NCBI GenBank assembly: GCA_033980235.1
Contig: CM067066.1
Location: forward strand, 40,878,477-40,942,476
Origin: Diadema setosum
Taxonomy: Eukaryota; Echinodermata; Echinoidea; Diadematoida; Diadematidae
Reading direction: 5' to 3'
Length of the DNA stretch: 64,000 bases
The first letter of the stretch is position 1. The number at the start of each line of letters is the position of its first letter. The position numbers were made by a program, and so were the translations under genes. Shown in pieces: positions 27,001 through 42,000 of the stretch. The notes beneath the pieces were generated by a model. It was not told the origin of the DNA. It made no database searches and saw nothing but the letters and a program-made list of their open reading frames with translations.

Positions 27001-30000
27001 CATGCAAAATTCATCCCACACACACGTGTGAAAAAAAAAACTCCCACAAAAATAACCACTTTTGTACTAACAGTTTGTGATAGCTCATGCCACAACTGGG
27101 GTCATTTACATACAATTGTAATTTGTATGATAAACATGTGTACGAAATAGTTGAATAGATCATGTGAAGGGGGGGGGGGAGGAGAGAAAGAAACAGTAAA
27201 TATGGGTCATGAGAGTTTTGTTTCAACAACAGACTGCTTTGAAATGCTGCTATCAAGGTAAAACACTAAAGATCACTATAAACTGAGGGAACAATTCTGT
27301 TTATGGAGGAGGGAGCTAGGTGTATTACCTGACCTATTGGGCCTGTTTCCACTATACTTAGCCAGCAGTTATCAGCTTACCAGCTCACAAATCAGGCCCA
27401 GGGGATTGTACTCTGTTACATAATGTAGGCCAAAAATCCAGCTTAGAAAGGAAACCACTTGGGAACACTGCCATCAATTCGGCATACAGGGATATCATAT
27501 CAATCTGTGACAAGTAGTAGAGGGACAGTATCTTGTGTGTCATTTACACCTTTTTGCCTCTCATTTGATGAAATCCTTTTGATTAAATCTATGAATAGCA
27601 ATGATTAGCATTCAACTATATTTATTAATAAGTATTATTACTTTAAGGTCTGTCCAAGAGAGTTAAAGGCTAAACACTGTAGATTTGAGAGAGAGGGAGA
27701 GATAAAGTACAAATGGCATATGTACCATGTAATTTTATGATATGATAACCCACTTCATGGTGTGCTATTCCTGACCGGTCTTGTAGGCCTATACAGAAAA
27801 GGAAGAGAATTGTTAAAGGTGGCACTGGAGAGCAGGATTGAGAAACGATTGGTCTTAGAAAGACAAGGAAAGATGGATAAATGTATGATATGAGGGTCTC
27901 TCTTATGCATTTTTATTCCTTCCTCTAGTCAACAGACAAGCTATGCATACTGTGTGAAATTCCTACTTTGATAGAGCAAAACTGATTTTGCCACTTTATC
28001 ATTTCAGTGAACATTCTACAAACCTGCATACATTACAATATCAGTCACCCTAGTTCAAACTATGTTTTACATGAGACTTGCAGTTTGTATGACTTTGCTG
28101 GTTTTAGATCATTAGAGTTAGGAGTTTTAGTAGGAAGTAGGCTATTGCTACAAGTGTATCTCTCAACATGAATTGTGACTTACAGTATTAGAAGTTGTGG
28201 TCTTTTTCTTTCTATAGCAGAGCCCTGATAATAAAGAATGAAGCAATTGATGACAAATTATCTCAGAGACTCCAACCCAAAGCACCTTCTGATCTGGAGA
28301 TTCTCCCGCCTGAAACCCCTAGCAAACGGGAGACTCGAACTTGATGTGTGCGAAGTTCCTAATAGGGTTCTAGATGCTCTCTTGTGCTATCTAAGGCTTA
28401 TTTTTTCAACATACGATAGAAATAAGTAAGAAATCCCTTCCAACGGGAGACAAAGAGCCAGGGCGGGAGAAATTAGATCTCAAACGGGAGAACGGGAGAT
28501 TTTGCAAAAATGGGTTTTCGGCGGGAGATCTCCCGTCGAAAACGGGAGAGTTGGAGTCTCTGTTATCTAGGAGCTTGTGCAGAACGTTAATTGACACCCT
28601 GTGAGGTTCATGTACATGTTGCCATAACCAGGCCCCGATAATACAAAGCAGTTAACTCTGCAATTAGAAAAGATGCCAAAGCTTTTGAATTCGTAACAGC
28701 TAAGTTTTGAAATTATTTTTACAGGTTTGCCCCCAATAAAATCCAAAATAACTGATATTGCGAGTTAGAGAATAGTTTCTCCTTTAATTTTTTGTATAGA
28801 TTTAAGCATTGATGGTTTCTGAGGCAAGATATTGCAATTGTCCTGCAACACTTCTCTAGCGGTTTTCTGTAAACAAGTTGCCTACTTTATGCAAATTAGG
28901 CATCAAGGGCAAAAGCTTGTGGTGAGTTAATTGCACTGTATCGCTGAACCTGTAAAGTTACTCATTTGAACTGCCTTGGCATCAATCTTACCTAGTGAAA
29001 ATTTCTATCCTTTTATTATACTCAGAAAAAGGAAAGAGATTTCTGTGCTTTACCTGTGTATCCTGTCTTAGATGCACTTGTTAGTTAAGTATATAAATAA
29101 CACTGATACACATACTGAGACTGACTAAATCAAAAGTATGGCTTGTTGAGTTTTGATTACAAGTAACATCATATCTATAGTTTTATCAGTTAGGAGACTC
29201 ATGATATATACCTTTAGAAGGTGTGGCACTCAAACAAATTGTTTTCTCTGTTGGAAACGTATTGTCCCAAACCTGATAACTGACTACAACACTGTGTGTT
29301 TGTACTGTAAGTGTAGACCTGATACAGACTGCAGCACTGTAGGCTTTGAAGTACAGCCACCTTACTCTCTGAGATCTGAGAACTGGTCATTGTACAGTAT
29401 GTACTTGCATGAAAAAACCAAAAGGCGACAACGTGAATTTGGTGAAAAGCACTTATTTTCAATTGAGCTACTCCCAACTCTATTTGTGCCAAATCTATTT
29501 ACAATGCACTTTTCTATTTTCAAAGTTCAAGTTTGGTTTCAATTCATCAACATTTCTGCCTGTGTGGAGAGGCCTTGAATACCACAGGTCACCTACATTG
29601 TAAAATATATTTCGTCGTTGACATGCATCACTGAATATGCAAAGCTGCTCAAAAGCTATCCATTCTGAACTGAATCTTGAGGCCCAATAAAGCAAAATCC
29701 ATGGTATGTCATGAATATTGACTCAAATTTAATTTCTACATAATATACAAGATAGTATGGTCAAATCAAAATGCAAACTGTACATAGAGGGGTACTGTAA
29801 AAGGAGGAATGTTTGAGGGCATTTCACATGTATACTTTTGCTCATTTTGCGAGAGCCAAGATTCACAAAATTATAATGCACAGGAAAGTTCATGGTTACA
29901 CTATAAGCATTGAATGCCAGAGACACTTTGCAAAAACTTAATGCGGTAAAAAAGGCTGTCAGCTGCAGTTTGCAAAAATTTTATGCCGCAAAAATAACAT

Positions 30001-33000
30001 GTTTTTACAGTAGGGTGCATGAACACAATTTTCTTTTCTGCTATATTATGTAGTTCATTGGAGACCACAGTATCAGTATCCTCAGATTCTCTCCAACAGG
30101 ACATTTGCATTCTACTTTGAATCAATCTTTTCTTTCTAAGTATGAAAGTTCAGATCAGATGAAACACTGTTACTTTGATGTCACATCAGCAACTAAACAA
30201 CTGAAAGATACAGTTTGACCTAAGTACTGCATGTTGCAGACTCAGTGTCCTCTTGACATTGAAAAGAAAGGAATGTGTGAAAGTAAAACTCTGTGTCTTA
30301 TAACTATGCAAAATAATGAAAGCAAATGACTTTTTTGTTTGTTTGTTTTTTTTTTTGGATGGCTTGGTGTCTCTTTGAGTATACTTCTATCTTGACTGGT
30401 CTCTTGGTTTCTAACTGATGATTAATTGTCTTTACCACTGTTTGAGGTGTGCTGACTGTTCCCAAAGTTTAGGGTCACGGTGTGACTTGTGAGGAATTCT
30501 CGTAAATTCTCCGGCAATGAATCTTACCATGTAAGCGGTACCTCACTGTCAATTTGTCAATTGCAGCCCTGTTTGTGCACTGTTGTACAATGCAAGGCAC
30601 TTTGCCTGGAGTGCTGTAGCCTTCTCCAATCCTTCTCTTCCCAATGAAAATAGAGTGGAAAATGGTAAAGAGCTGTATCATATATGAGTATTTGTTGAAG
30701 GAAATAAAAGTAAAATGACATATCAAACAAAGCTATGTGGATATTTTACTTGGATTAATGCTATTGTGGAAGTATTATTGATACGTAATGAGTCCCAGCC
30801 ACCAAATGTTTGTGACAAGCTGGAATGTCTTTTATTTCCATTGTGCAGCCCTCAGTCATAACAAAGCCAAACAGCCTAATGCACTTGGGAGTGCCTTTAT
30901 GTCAGTGAGTCTTTTATGTAGTGTTCTACCTGGCTGCTCCCTATTCATAATCCCTCATCAAATATGCACATGACCTGTGGGGCGTGGGCAGATGAAATAT
31001 ATGGGAGCAGCTACAGAATGTTTCATGCAGATATGGTTTAACCCTAAAAAGACTGGGCTATTTTGGTAGCTCGAAAGACTGGGGGGGGGGCCTAAAGGGC
31101 CCCCCCTTAAGATCTCGGCCGTGGATCGCGCGATCGCCGCGGAAATTTGCACAATGGTAGTGTGCGATGTAATCTACATGATCGTATATTTAAATTTTGC
31201 AAAATGGTCTTCTTTTATTTTATTTTGATTAATTATGCTAATTCATGCGAGAAATCAGACTTTTTTATCTCAATCAGTAAATAAAGCTCCAAAAGTGCTC
31301 ATTTTTGGTCTAGATATTCTTTGTAGTATTCTTAGCAAATGTACTTGAAAAAGCATTCGGTATCAAAATTAATTTCTTATTTATTTTATTGTTTTATGAA
31401 TTTCTTATGTATTTCCTTGTTTTTTCGACCTTTTGTTTTTGTTGTTTTTTTTCAGCAAAAATTTGTGGCAGACCCTTTTTTAAGCATAATACTACTAAAA
31501 CAAATTGATTTTAGCCATTGAGAGAAAAAATAAGCATATTTATATGAACCATGTGATAAAACTCAATTTGTGTTGACTTTGTACACAAAATCGCATTTTT
31601 GAGCCATTTTCGGTCTCACGTGCATGTACAAAAAGTTATGTAACTTCAGAACCGTACCCCCGGGCGTCACAAATTTGGTGTACAAATGTGCGGGAAACTC
31701 GAAAGAAAAAAGTCACAGAGCATCGCGGCGAGAGCATTGCGTGTTGCTGAGTAATCGCGCGAAATGTCGAGGGGGGGCCTTTTAGGCCCCCCCCCCCCCC
31801 AGTCTTTTTAGGGTTAATAATCACAAATATACAATGTTGACAGTATCTCCATTGTGTATATGATTGTGTTGTGCAAATACATCAAGTGCCTTAGATTGCC
31901 AAGGGTCCAATGCTGAAAACTGTAGGAACCTTTGAGTGTTTGTTTTTACTTCCCTTGCACTTTCACAAAATCAAATGATTAGAATCCCTTTTCAAGGTTT
32001 TTTTAAAACAAATATGAAGTCTAACAAACTTTGCTGATATGAAACCAAGAAAAAGAAGCCATCATTATATGTGTATATATATAACACATGTATATGTAGA
32101 TTTTAGAAGGGAGACACAAAAGAGTTGTAATGTGAAGAGAAATTTCTCTCATGCTGTTTTGTGATAAAATCAAGCAAAACACATGAGATGCAGTCACAAA
32201 AACTACTAGAGCCCTGCCCATGTACCCAAAGAATGTCATATTTGAAGTGATTCAAAGATATTAAAAAGATCAAAACTTATCTTGTATGAGGCCTAATACC
32301 TAACTTTTCAGTACATCTTTTTTTTTTTGCATGTCACTGCTGTTTTTGTAACCAATTTCTTTTCAGTAAATCTTGCCTTGAGATAGATTTGTCATGCCCT
32401 CGTAAATATTCATTGATACAGCATGATTGAAAATACATTGCACAAACACTTGCTGCCCTAATGTGTCGATACTAAGTGTGAAGGTAGTTTCACCTTGTAT
32501 AGTTTCAGGTTATTGAGTTTGTAGTGGTTTGCATAAAGAAACCATGTTGAAAATGTATCTTAACAGACTGATAGACTTCAGTTAAAATGACCTTTTTTTG
32601 ACAGTATGAAAAAGACAACAGAATGGTGAAATAGCATTAAAATTGACAGAATTAAGCACGTCATGACATTCTACTGTAGCTGGTAACATTGATAAATGAA
32701 AGTTGGTAATTTGGTCACATGAATATGATACTGTATGTTTTATGAGACCCAAAACATTTATTTTGCACATTTAACAGGCTACATTTCCAATTTTTATCAA
32801 ATTTATCACTCATTCATACTACCTGCCAGATTTAGTGTGTGTAGATTTATCTATTCATTTTGTAGTTTAGGGTTCGCATGGTAGACAAAAGGAAGGTATT
32901 ACGAAAGGTGATCAGTGTCTTTATCAGTGTTGAGTCCAGCAGTGAGCTAGGGAGAAGATTTGCCTCATACATGAATGGAGTTAGAAGTGTAACTTTGCTT

Positions 33001-36000
33001 GCTGCTCCGTAATTAACTGACACATCTATATATTTTAAACATTGAATGTAGAGTTATCCATTAACATGTACGTGGGTTATTTTTTTCAGAGTAAGAAATC
33101 ATGTCAACTAGAAATGAGAGAAGCTTGCTTCGATGAAATTTTGTGAGAGTGTCTAAATTCACATTTTATAAGCTTTGATTCACAGTACATTTACATCAAA
33201 AACTGAGGAGCCTTGATGTAAAGAAAGTTTAAATATCTGATATCAAGATTGAATATTGTTTCTAGTGTAGTGAGCACATCGTGGGCATCAGTATGGCTTG
33301 CACCTATGGATGTCTTGATTGATGCTTGGACCTACTGGTCCATGATTGATGTAAGACAAGTTTTAAAGATGGAAAACTATTCTGTCATGGTAAGGCTTGT
33401 GTGTGGCGTATGTAAGGTTTTGAGGATATTTGTTGCCTGGTAAATCATGAGCTATATTGACTTTGGTTGTAATGTGGTGTATTGCTGACATCAAAGTTCA
33501 TATTTATTCAGCACAGTTTGTAATTAAGATTTAAGTTGGCTTCTCATATCAACAGTGATCAGAAGTTGTTATGTGTAACCCCCCCCCCCCCCCAAACCTG
33601 GTTGTAGCAATGGGCTATGAGTTTGTATATAATATTCAGCTAGTCTCAACCTGGATGAGCTCTTGCTGGGCATCATTTTTGTATCAGTGATCAGTAATTT
33701 CAGGCATACAGTTGTATATACTACATATCCCAGAGAAGATGTTGGAATTCAGGGCACAGTGAATAATCTCCCTGTGCTGCTGTTAATGTTAATCAGAACC
33801 TATGATGAGCTGCTTTAATAAATCATCTGTCCTGGGGAGCTGATTTAGCCAGTGACATTTGCAGCAAACTTCAAACAGCAGATCTGCAAGACTGCTGATT
33901 ATGAAGTTGTGATAAATGAATACAGTGCCTGTTGTAGACATGATGACTCAATCAGCATGAAGCTATAGGCCACATCAAGTGGTGAGGTATTCAGTCTAGC
34001 CTGAAAGAAAAGTTGAATTGTGGGTTATTGAGGCTGTGGGAACCCTTTTTGATGAGATGTTTTGCCAAACCCATTGGAGTGGAGCATGCCTGTTGTGCCT
34101 GGTTTCATTCTTTTGTATGGATGGGATTGTGCAGGAGAGAACATGGCCACCTAGCTCCCACATTGGAGCTATTGCTAAGGTGACCCAGACGGGGTAGACA
34201 CCTCTGGTAAACCTTGATGCCATACAACTTAAGAGTCATCTCTCCTTTGTTACATTGTATTCTCATTATTATGTTACCAAGAAAAGTTATCTATGGTAAC
34301 TAAATGGCATCATATCTGTGTGCTATCTGTTGTATGAATTATTTTAAGTTTTATTCAGTTACACATATGGGCATTAATAGTAACTTGATTTGAGATACAA
34401 ATTTTCTGAAGAGCAACACTGAAACAACTGAAACATACAGTTGTATATATGCTACATATCCCAGAGAAAATGTTGGAATTCTCCTGCACAATCCCATGGC
34501 ACCCATACAAAAGAGTGAAACCAGGCACAACAAGCATGCTCCACTCCAATGGGTTTGGCAAAACATAATTCTCATCAAAAAGGGTTCCCACAGCCTCAAT
34601 AACCCACAATTAAACTTTTCTGAAACACACTGACCATCTACATATCATTACTGTTGTTTTCGCCATTAAAGACACAGTAGTGTGGGGATTCATACGTGGC
34701 CCACTTTGTTTGCTGGCCAGCGGAGTAAATTTTAAAAACCTATGAATAGCACTGGTCTGTGAATATGTACATTGATGTACATGCTTATCAATACAGTTGA
34801 ACCTCTTGTATCCGGACAAGTCGGGACCGGGGCTCATCCGGATAAGGGATTTGGCCGGATATGGGAGACTCAATGCTCTATACATGTACATATACATACA
34901 CATGTACTGATGTAGCCCATTGTAGTACCACATGTAGTAATGTGTATACTGCAACCTTTTCATTGTTACACTCAGTAACAGACCCCAAAATAGAGGTTTG
35001 TGTTTGCAAGAATGAAATCATTTTCTTTTATAAATTCTTGGGATGATTTACCTAAATAATTATTAAGAAATGTATCAAGTATATACATGTGTGTTTGTGT
35101 AGGAGTTCTCATGGAGTTGGGAATCCCCCTTTCCTCCCGTAATTATAATATTTAAAAAAAAAAAAAAATCATGGCGAGATTGCGTCCGTATAATAGAGAG
35201 ATCCGGATAAAGGGAGGCCAGAGGTTCAACTGTAATAGTTGACTCCAATTGAGATTCTCTGGCCATGTGTGTACAGTTTACACAGAGGTCAGTTATAATG
35301 GTATTCATTACGGGAATTACAATATCCAAGCTAAGCCAGCATTCCTACTCAATGGCATCCCCATGCAACCAGGTTTTTAAAGAATAATCAGAAGGGTGGG
35401 AGTCTTTACCAGATTAGGGCTACTTTCATTGAACTTGAGAAAAAGAGAGAAAATCACGTTTCAAAACATATTTCATATGAATGTGGTTTGAAATGTGATT
35501 ATCAGGGTGCCGCTTTATCTAACCATCATATAATCATTATTCAAGTGCTGTTCTGTTTGACCTGGGAAGTAGAGGTCAACTGTGTACCACCAGGGAGGTG
35601 AGACTAAACATGCCTTCATCATTCATGCACAAACAGTGGGTGGTAGAAAACACAAACGGCGCATGCTTTCTTCGCAGTAGGAAACAGCTGAAAGTTGACC
35701 TGGGCAGCTCAGAGATATAAACGTGTTTCAAGACAGCATTGCATTAACTAAAACTCACAGAATGGCGATCGTGGTCTGAAACACATTTTAAAATGCCCTT
35801 TGAATGGCATTTCAAATGGGCGTGTCTCAACACATTTGAAAACACAGTTGCATTTATCTATCGCCCGAAAATGTCTCAAACGTATTTAGGATCATGATTC
35901 TACCTCAGAAAATGTTTGAATAAACACACCCTTAGATTGTTAGATTGTTATGATAATAATGTCTCTACAATATGTGGAGACAAATAATAATCATTGTTAT

Positions 36001-39000
36001 GACAATATTTTTATGATATAAGGATCATTGTTATGATTATATAATGTCTCCACAAAACACACTTTGAATTAAGATTTTAATTTTAGAAACCTGTGACCTT
36101 ATAATGATGTTCACTCGAAGGGAGTGTAGAGATCTACTGCAGCATGGCAACAGACAAGATATGTTCCAGTTTGATTTGATAAATAAGAGAGAAAAAGAAA
36201 GATATCATGGAAATAACACATCCCTGATAATTACTGTATGTAGGAAGTTTAATTTCATGAAGAGTGTCCAAATTTTACAACATTGTTTGTGTTCACAGAG
36301 AGACGATCAAGTCATCTAGACTGTTTGTGCTAATTTGTCATTTATTTCGAAGTAACGTATTTATTTTCCTCAGGCCATATTAATAAACCCCAAAACAAAA
36401 CAAACAAAAAACAAACAAAAAACCACCAACAAACCAACAACATTTATTTCCCCATTATCAACAAAGGTTGGAACAGCAAATCTATCAGTTTTGATAGTAC
36501 AATTTGTCCATTTTCTCTTTGTCTTTGTCTTTCCTTTTTTCTCTTTCTCTCTCTCCTATGAGGCTGAATCCTTTTCCCCAGCCAGTTTTTATTTGCATCC
36601 TATCAGTCTTATTAGGCATTGCCAAGTTTATTTAATGTCCATATTTTTTTTTTCTCATTATTATAGTTCTGAAAAGGAAAATTAGAGTTGTTTGACTTAC
36701 CGGATTAGGCATGATATTTCTTTTGATTTCTCACAAATGCAATATTATACAATGTATTTTGAAGAAGCAAATTAGTGTGAGAGGCAGACTTGGACAGTTT
36801 TATAAAGCTGGAAATGCAATACATATTGACTCTATAACTCAGCTTTATATCTGATGACAATGCATTTTGGTTTTCAATAAATTGTCAGTAATGTGATTTA
36901 TAATGTATTGGTCAGTTTACATTTATCATGACTATGTCTCTAAGAGGAACATATCAACTTTTCTTGGATGAGATTTTGGATAGAAAGCCTGCAAAACTCA
37001 TAAAAATGCCAGGACACATCTGTTATGATGAGAGATGATTTTTATCGACCTCTTTCTGGAGAAGATGACTGATTTTTTTTCCCTGTAAATTGTGCAAGAA
37101 GAAATGAATTTTAAATATTGTACCATTTCCTTCGGCTAGTTTTAGAAAAGTGAGCCTGCCATCCCATGTTGATTCATTGGTAGAATGAAGACTCAGATAT
37201 GATTGTTTTGAAAGGATGTGTTCAGGCACAGTCAGTCCATCAGTACCGTACTGCAGAACTCATTATTTTGGTTTAGTTCACACAAAAATCTATGCAGTCT
37301 TTAATATTTCTTGACTGGTAAGTTTTCCCCTGTGGTTGACAAGCCATGGAAAAATCTTACAGAATTATATCAGCATGTTTATAAGCCAGTTTGAAGTTAC
37401 ATTCTATGCTTGAACAGATAAAGGTCAACTGAAAAACTGCCTAAATAAATTCTTTACACTGCAGTGAAAACATTCCTGAACATCCAAGAGAGCTTGATAG
37501 CATAATAGCAAGTAGATTTGTAACTGTTTAAGTTCGGATGGTTTAAAATTTGAGGTAATTTTGACCATTGCTAACTGCAAAGTGGTCTATAGTACTGTTA
37601 GTGGTAGTACTGTATAGTTACATGTCATCAGGTTTTTACCACAATTGAATTTTAAGAGGCAATTTACTACAAGTAATGCACAATATTTGCAGTAACTATA
37701 GTTGCACACTGGCCTGTGTAACAACTGATCATTTGTAATGATCCTAGTCATTGCTATGGTAACTGCAATTCATTATACATTATTCATAGGAATACTAGCA
37801 GATGTCTCAATTACTTGATCCCAAATTCATTCAACTTTAATAAAATGCTTTATAACACTGCGAAGTGCCATAATCATGATGCTTAAATTGTACACATATT
37901 CCATGAGGGCAGTATAAAGTGTGTTAATAAAAGCTTGTTATGTTTATAATGCAGGATGAGTGTGCCCTGATCATAAGTGTTTTTCATTTATTCTAGGAAT
38001 CACATAAAACAATAACTTGACTGCAGTGTTCATTTCATCTTGTTATGCTTGAATCATATCAAAATTATTATTATTTTTTGTTTGTTTCTGCAGGTATGAT
38101 GCATTGACTGGTGTCCCATCTATTCAGAAATCTGTTGCCTTTGAGAAAGGCAGTGTGCTATTCAACATTGCAGCTCTCTTCACCCAAATTGGAGCAAAAC
38201 AGGTGAGAATAGATGAACATGATGCCACACTTTTACCTTTTCTGGTTAAAACACTAGTTATCAATGCATTTACATTAAGTAATAATTGTGTTCTTTCTTT
38301 GAGTGTTTTGTGTGCAATGCATGATGCTGCCATCAACTTGCTATGCACTCAGTTTGTCTTCCCATAGCAGGATTGTTGTCAATGTAAAGTTCTCATTCTT
38401 CATTTCAGACGTAATCTGCACTCAAATAATTCATAATGGAAGTCTCCATGGTAATGCCATGAATACCTGAGCTTGTGTGTATAGTACATGGTCATATGAT
38501 CTGTTGCTGTATGCAGTGAAGGGAACACATTGCAGGATCATACCTTGGATCACACCATTCTCCCATCCGTGTCCCAATATAATTTGGAATTCAAATACAG
38601 CAAGAACCCACTTGTACAGCATTTTACCTCTCAGCTCATCCCTTGTAGAAAAAAAAAAGATGATGCGTGAGTCTGGGTCATTTCCTCTTACTCGAGGCAT
38701 CAGTCAACCAATCTTCCCAGATGAGTTCTTGGATACTTACACCATGTCATTTAGATACCAGTCTAATCATCCACACCTTTCTTTTTCTTCTGCCTCTTGT
38801 GTCATACATAAATGCTGCTCTGCAAAATGTGCCTCTTTACAGTGCTGCTAGTGTTTTGATATCAGAGGGAAAAAAACTTTAGCCCCCCCCCCCCCCCATC
38901 ATCTTTTATCGTCAGCTCAAACCACAGAGACAATCAATTCTGCCATTTCGGCATTCTCTCTCTGTCTCTGTGACAGTAAGAGAGCACCCTCGTTATTTTC

Positions 39001-42000
39001 ATGTATCTGTAAAAACTCGGGAGATGAGACTTTGATGCAGCGGGTTCCTATTACTAATCTCCCCTTGTGTCATTTGAGTAATTGGACCGTAGCTGGGATT
39101 CAAATGACAAATATCCTATTTAAATGGTTCTTGAGGTATAAGATATAACAGCCTATGTGACTCATGAAGTGGGAATTGATAAACCCCTGGTATTTTTTGT
39201 TGTTGTTGTAAGCCCAAACAGCATGCTCCGAAGAGTGCCTTCTAAAATTGGCAAGTTGTCAGTGGCTGTGCCAAATAGGGAGGGTGAGACAGAATTTAGG
39301 CCATGGGAAATGAAGTCTCCTTTGTATAGAGCATGCAGAAAATATTATCTGCTGTTTCCCAAGAGACATGGGATTTTAAGCCAGGAATTCTTCTGAACCA
39401 CCAATTGTTTGTATCGATAGCCTGAAGAAAAATAAGTGTGAAATATGGAGTTTACCATAAGAATGTGTCTAGAAGAGCTGTTTTGCCCAGTGCTTCATAT
39501 TAGACATGTTAATCAAGCATACCATGTAGGCCTATCTTCATTCAGGTCTCATATGTTTTTATCAACATTAATTGATTTTTAATCTAATAAATTACTCAAG
39601 TTCCTTGACTCTTTAATGAAAGAATGTGGACGATTGAAATATGCTGACTGTAATGTCAACAGCATACTATTGGTGTCTGAAAAATCAGTTCATCAACCTT
39701 ATTTGTAAGTTTGATGGTTTGAAGATACTATCCCCAGAAAACAGTTGATATGAAGAATAGATTTACTGATTTGTCCTGTGTAAAGGAAGCTCCAACAACT
39801 TCATTATGAGCAAGCAGGTGCATTTATAAAGAGGGCAGCTGTGTAGGAAGGCTACAGACTGCTCAAGGCTCTGGTGTTTGCTTCACTTCTGGCATTTAGA
39901 CGCCTGTCTGCATTCTGTCTCCTGACATTTTCAGACTTGGCTACCTACCCAGTATCCTATTAGTTTCACACAAGGCCCTGTAGTGAAGAATCTCTTACTC
40001 CCATTTACATCTACTGGACATAAGTGTATGTATGTTTGTTGTTTGTTTGTTTTTTCTTGTTTACTTTTGGTTAAAACTGAATTTAAGATGTACATGATGG
40101 ATACGAGTAATCCCCTATTGAAGTAGTGAATGTGGGTATTAACTTCAAATGTCAGTTTTGTGGTCATTGCCACAAGTTTTTCCACTCCTATTCAGCATGT
40201 CTGTAGCAGCTTTATGCAAGTCAAATAGATACCTCCCTGATACATCACTCAAGTTGCTCATTCAAAAGAGTGGAGTTTGATAGATGAATGCTGTAAAACC
40301 AGAAACTTTTTCATGCATGAAACTTTCATGAACTTTGTGAGGAGCCAAGGTTTCCAGAAGTCAAGTGGATATGAAAGCTTTGTCTTCACAGTTCCTTGAA
40401 TGCAAGTGTATGTAGTATGCTAAAAAAAATTTTCATGGTCGGCAAATCATAAAATTTTCATGCCGCAAATGTTTCTGGTTTTATAGTATGCATACTCGAT
40501 AGTGCCGTGAGGTTTGCTGTATCAAACCTCACAATAGTGTGTGATTTGGAAATGTGCATGGAATCTGAATTAGAAATGAAATGAATCTGAACATCAGGCC
40601 TCTGCGTATAATGTAAAATAGTAACAGGAGCTTTTTGCATCGATCAGTTTATTTTGAATAAGTGATGTAGAAGGGTGAAATGTCACAGATTAAATCTTCA
40701 GTGATTATTTGGATAGTCTGCAAGTTGCCAGTTGATGTTGGTAAAAAAATGACTGAATTTTTCTTTATAACATTACAGTATTTCTACATGGACAGTTAAG
40801 GGTGCAAAGATTACTGAAAGAGAAAGAGTAATGGAGAGGACAGTATTATCCCCCCCCCCCAAAAAAAAAAAAAAAAAAAATCAACAAAAATCAACAACAT
40901 ATTACTATGATCACTTGTATCACCATGTGAAGAATTGCAAAGTAATTTTCATCTTGATAGTAACAGTTACAATCATGATACGTGTAGTTGAATTGGATTG
41001 ATAGAAAGATAAAATTGATGATGGTACTGATATTCAGATAATAATGATGATGATACTTTGGCCAAAAATAGTGATAGTACAAAAAGAACAACACCAACCT
41101 GTAACAAAAGCAACAATGAGGAGTAATCTACATGTATGAATAACTTTGAGTGGAAGGAATGGTTTGTCAGGAAGCTGATTTCCTCTGCTTTTGATTGAGC
41201 ATGATGAATTATGCTGCAAAATATACAGTGCTTGATGAACTTCTAACTATCGTGTATATTTCAATGGCCAGGCCTTAGATTTTTTTTTTCTCATTTCAGC
41301 ATCCTCTCTTAAAGATCTTGAATACTTGATTTCAGCTCTGTTCTTACCAAATAATTAACTGTCATCTCATGAGAAGTTGTGAGAAAAAAGTATTAGCTGT
41401 ACATGAGAAATGAAAATTGTGAACATTATTGAGTGGGTGCCAACTTCTTTTGTGACTGTCATTTTCAGTTCCATTTCATGCTCCATTAAAGCCTTGAAAT
41501 TGTTTTTGAAAAGTGTGTGCTGAACCAGGAGTTGAATTATGACAGACCAATGAAATGTAGTTCTGTTAAATAGGACTATTAAAGCATTTACTCTGTTCCA
41601 AAGATATATGATGGAATCAGATATTTTGAGCCTTCCACATGTTGCACATGTTCATCAAACCATGCAAAACATTCCTACTGATGCACAGAATTACAAATTG
41701 ATTTCATTTTTTGTTTCATCTTTCACTTTGCAAAATCAAAATGATAGTACTTACATTGTATGGAGCATTTTGATTTGTTGACTATAGAATGCTTTTGCAT
41801 TAGGAGTGTGTGGAAATTTGATGAACAGTTAGATTGCTGATACCCTTTATTTCATGGCCATTTAAGCCAAAACAACCCTTTTGTGACTTGTATGGTCTTG
41901 TTGCATCAATTGATGCAAAAATTGAATTTTCAGATCATGAAGAAAAGCCAGGGCTGACTTAATTTCAACTATGTATACATTACATTGGTTAAGATCGCAA

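Larger units (their letters stand above)
21029..38093 (+). other. Intron 5 (17 kb, transposon-rich)
   Basis: Donor GTGAGT, acceptor TTTCTGCAG. It contains a Harbinger-like relic (21119), two Kolobok-like foldbacks (24293, 26604), an ATA/ATG microsatellite (26287), a truncated TA MITE (26201), a hAT-like MITE (28264), a TA MITE (29795), a piggyBac-like element (31042), an inverted duplication (34004) and a pogo-like MITE (34794). The remaining stretches (21.9-24.2, 24.9-26.2, 27.0-28.2, 28.6-29.8, 30.0-31.0, 31.8-34.0 and 35.3-38.1 kb) hold no gene I can support. Confidence 0.85.

Noticed and set aside
29153..29578. A 141-codon plus-strand frame inside intron 5
   Set aside because: No recognisable domain, no splice support, biased toward chance AT-rich composition; a similar-length frame overlaps on the other strand.
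35420..35935. Possible foldback element with TGTTTCAA/TTGAAA motifs
   Set aside because: Only short, scattered inverted matches; no end pair or target duplication could be defined.
38094..38367. Extension of exon 6 into an 87-codon frame
   Set aside because: Similarity to rhophilin stops exactly at the GTGAGA donor at 38203; the rest is intron read-through. The same holds for extensions of exons 3, 9, 10 and 11.
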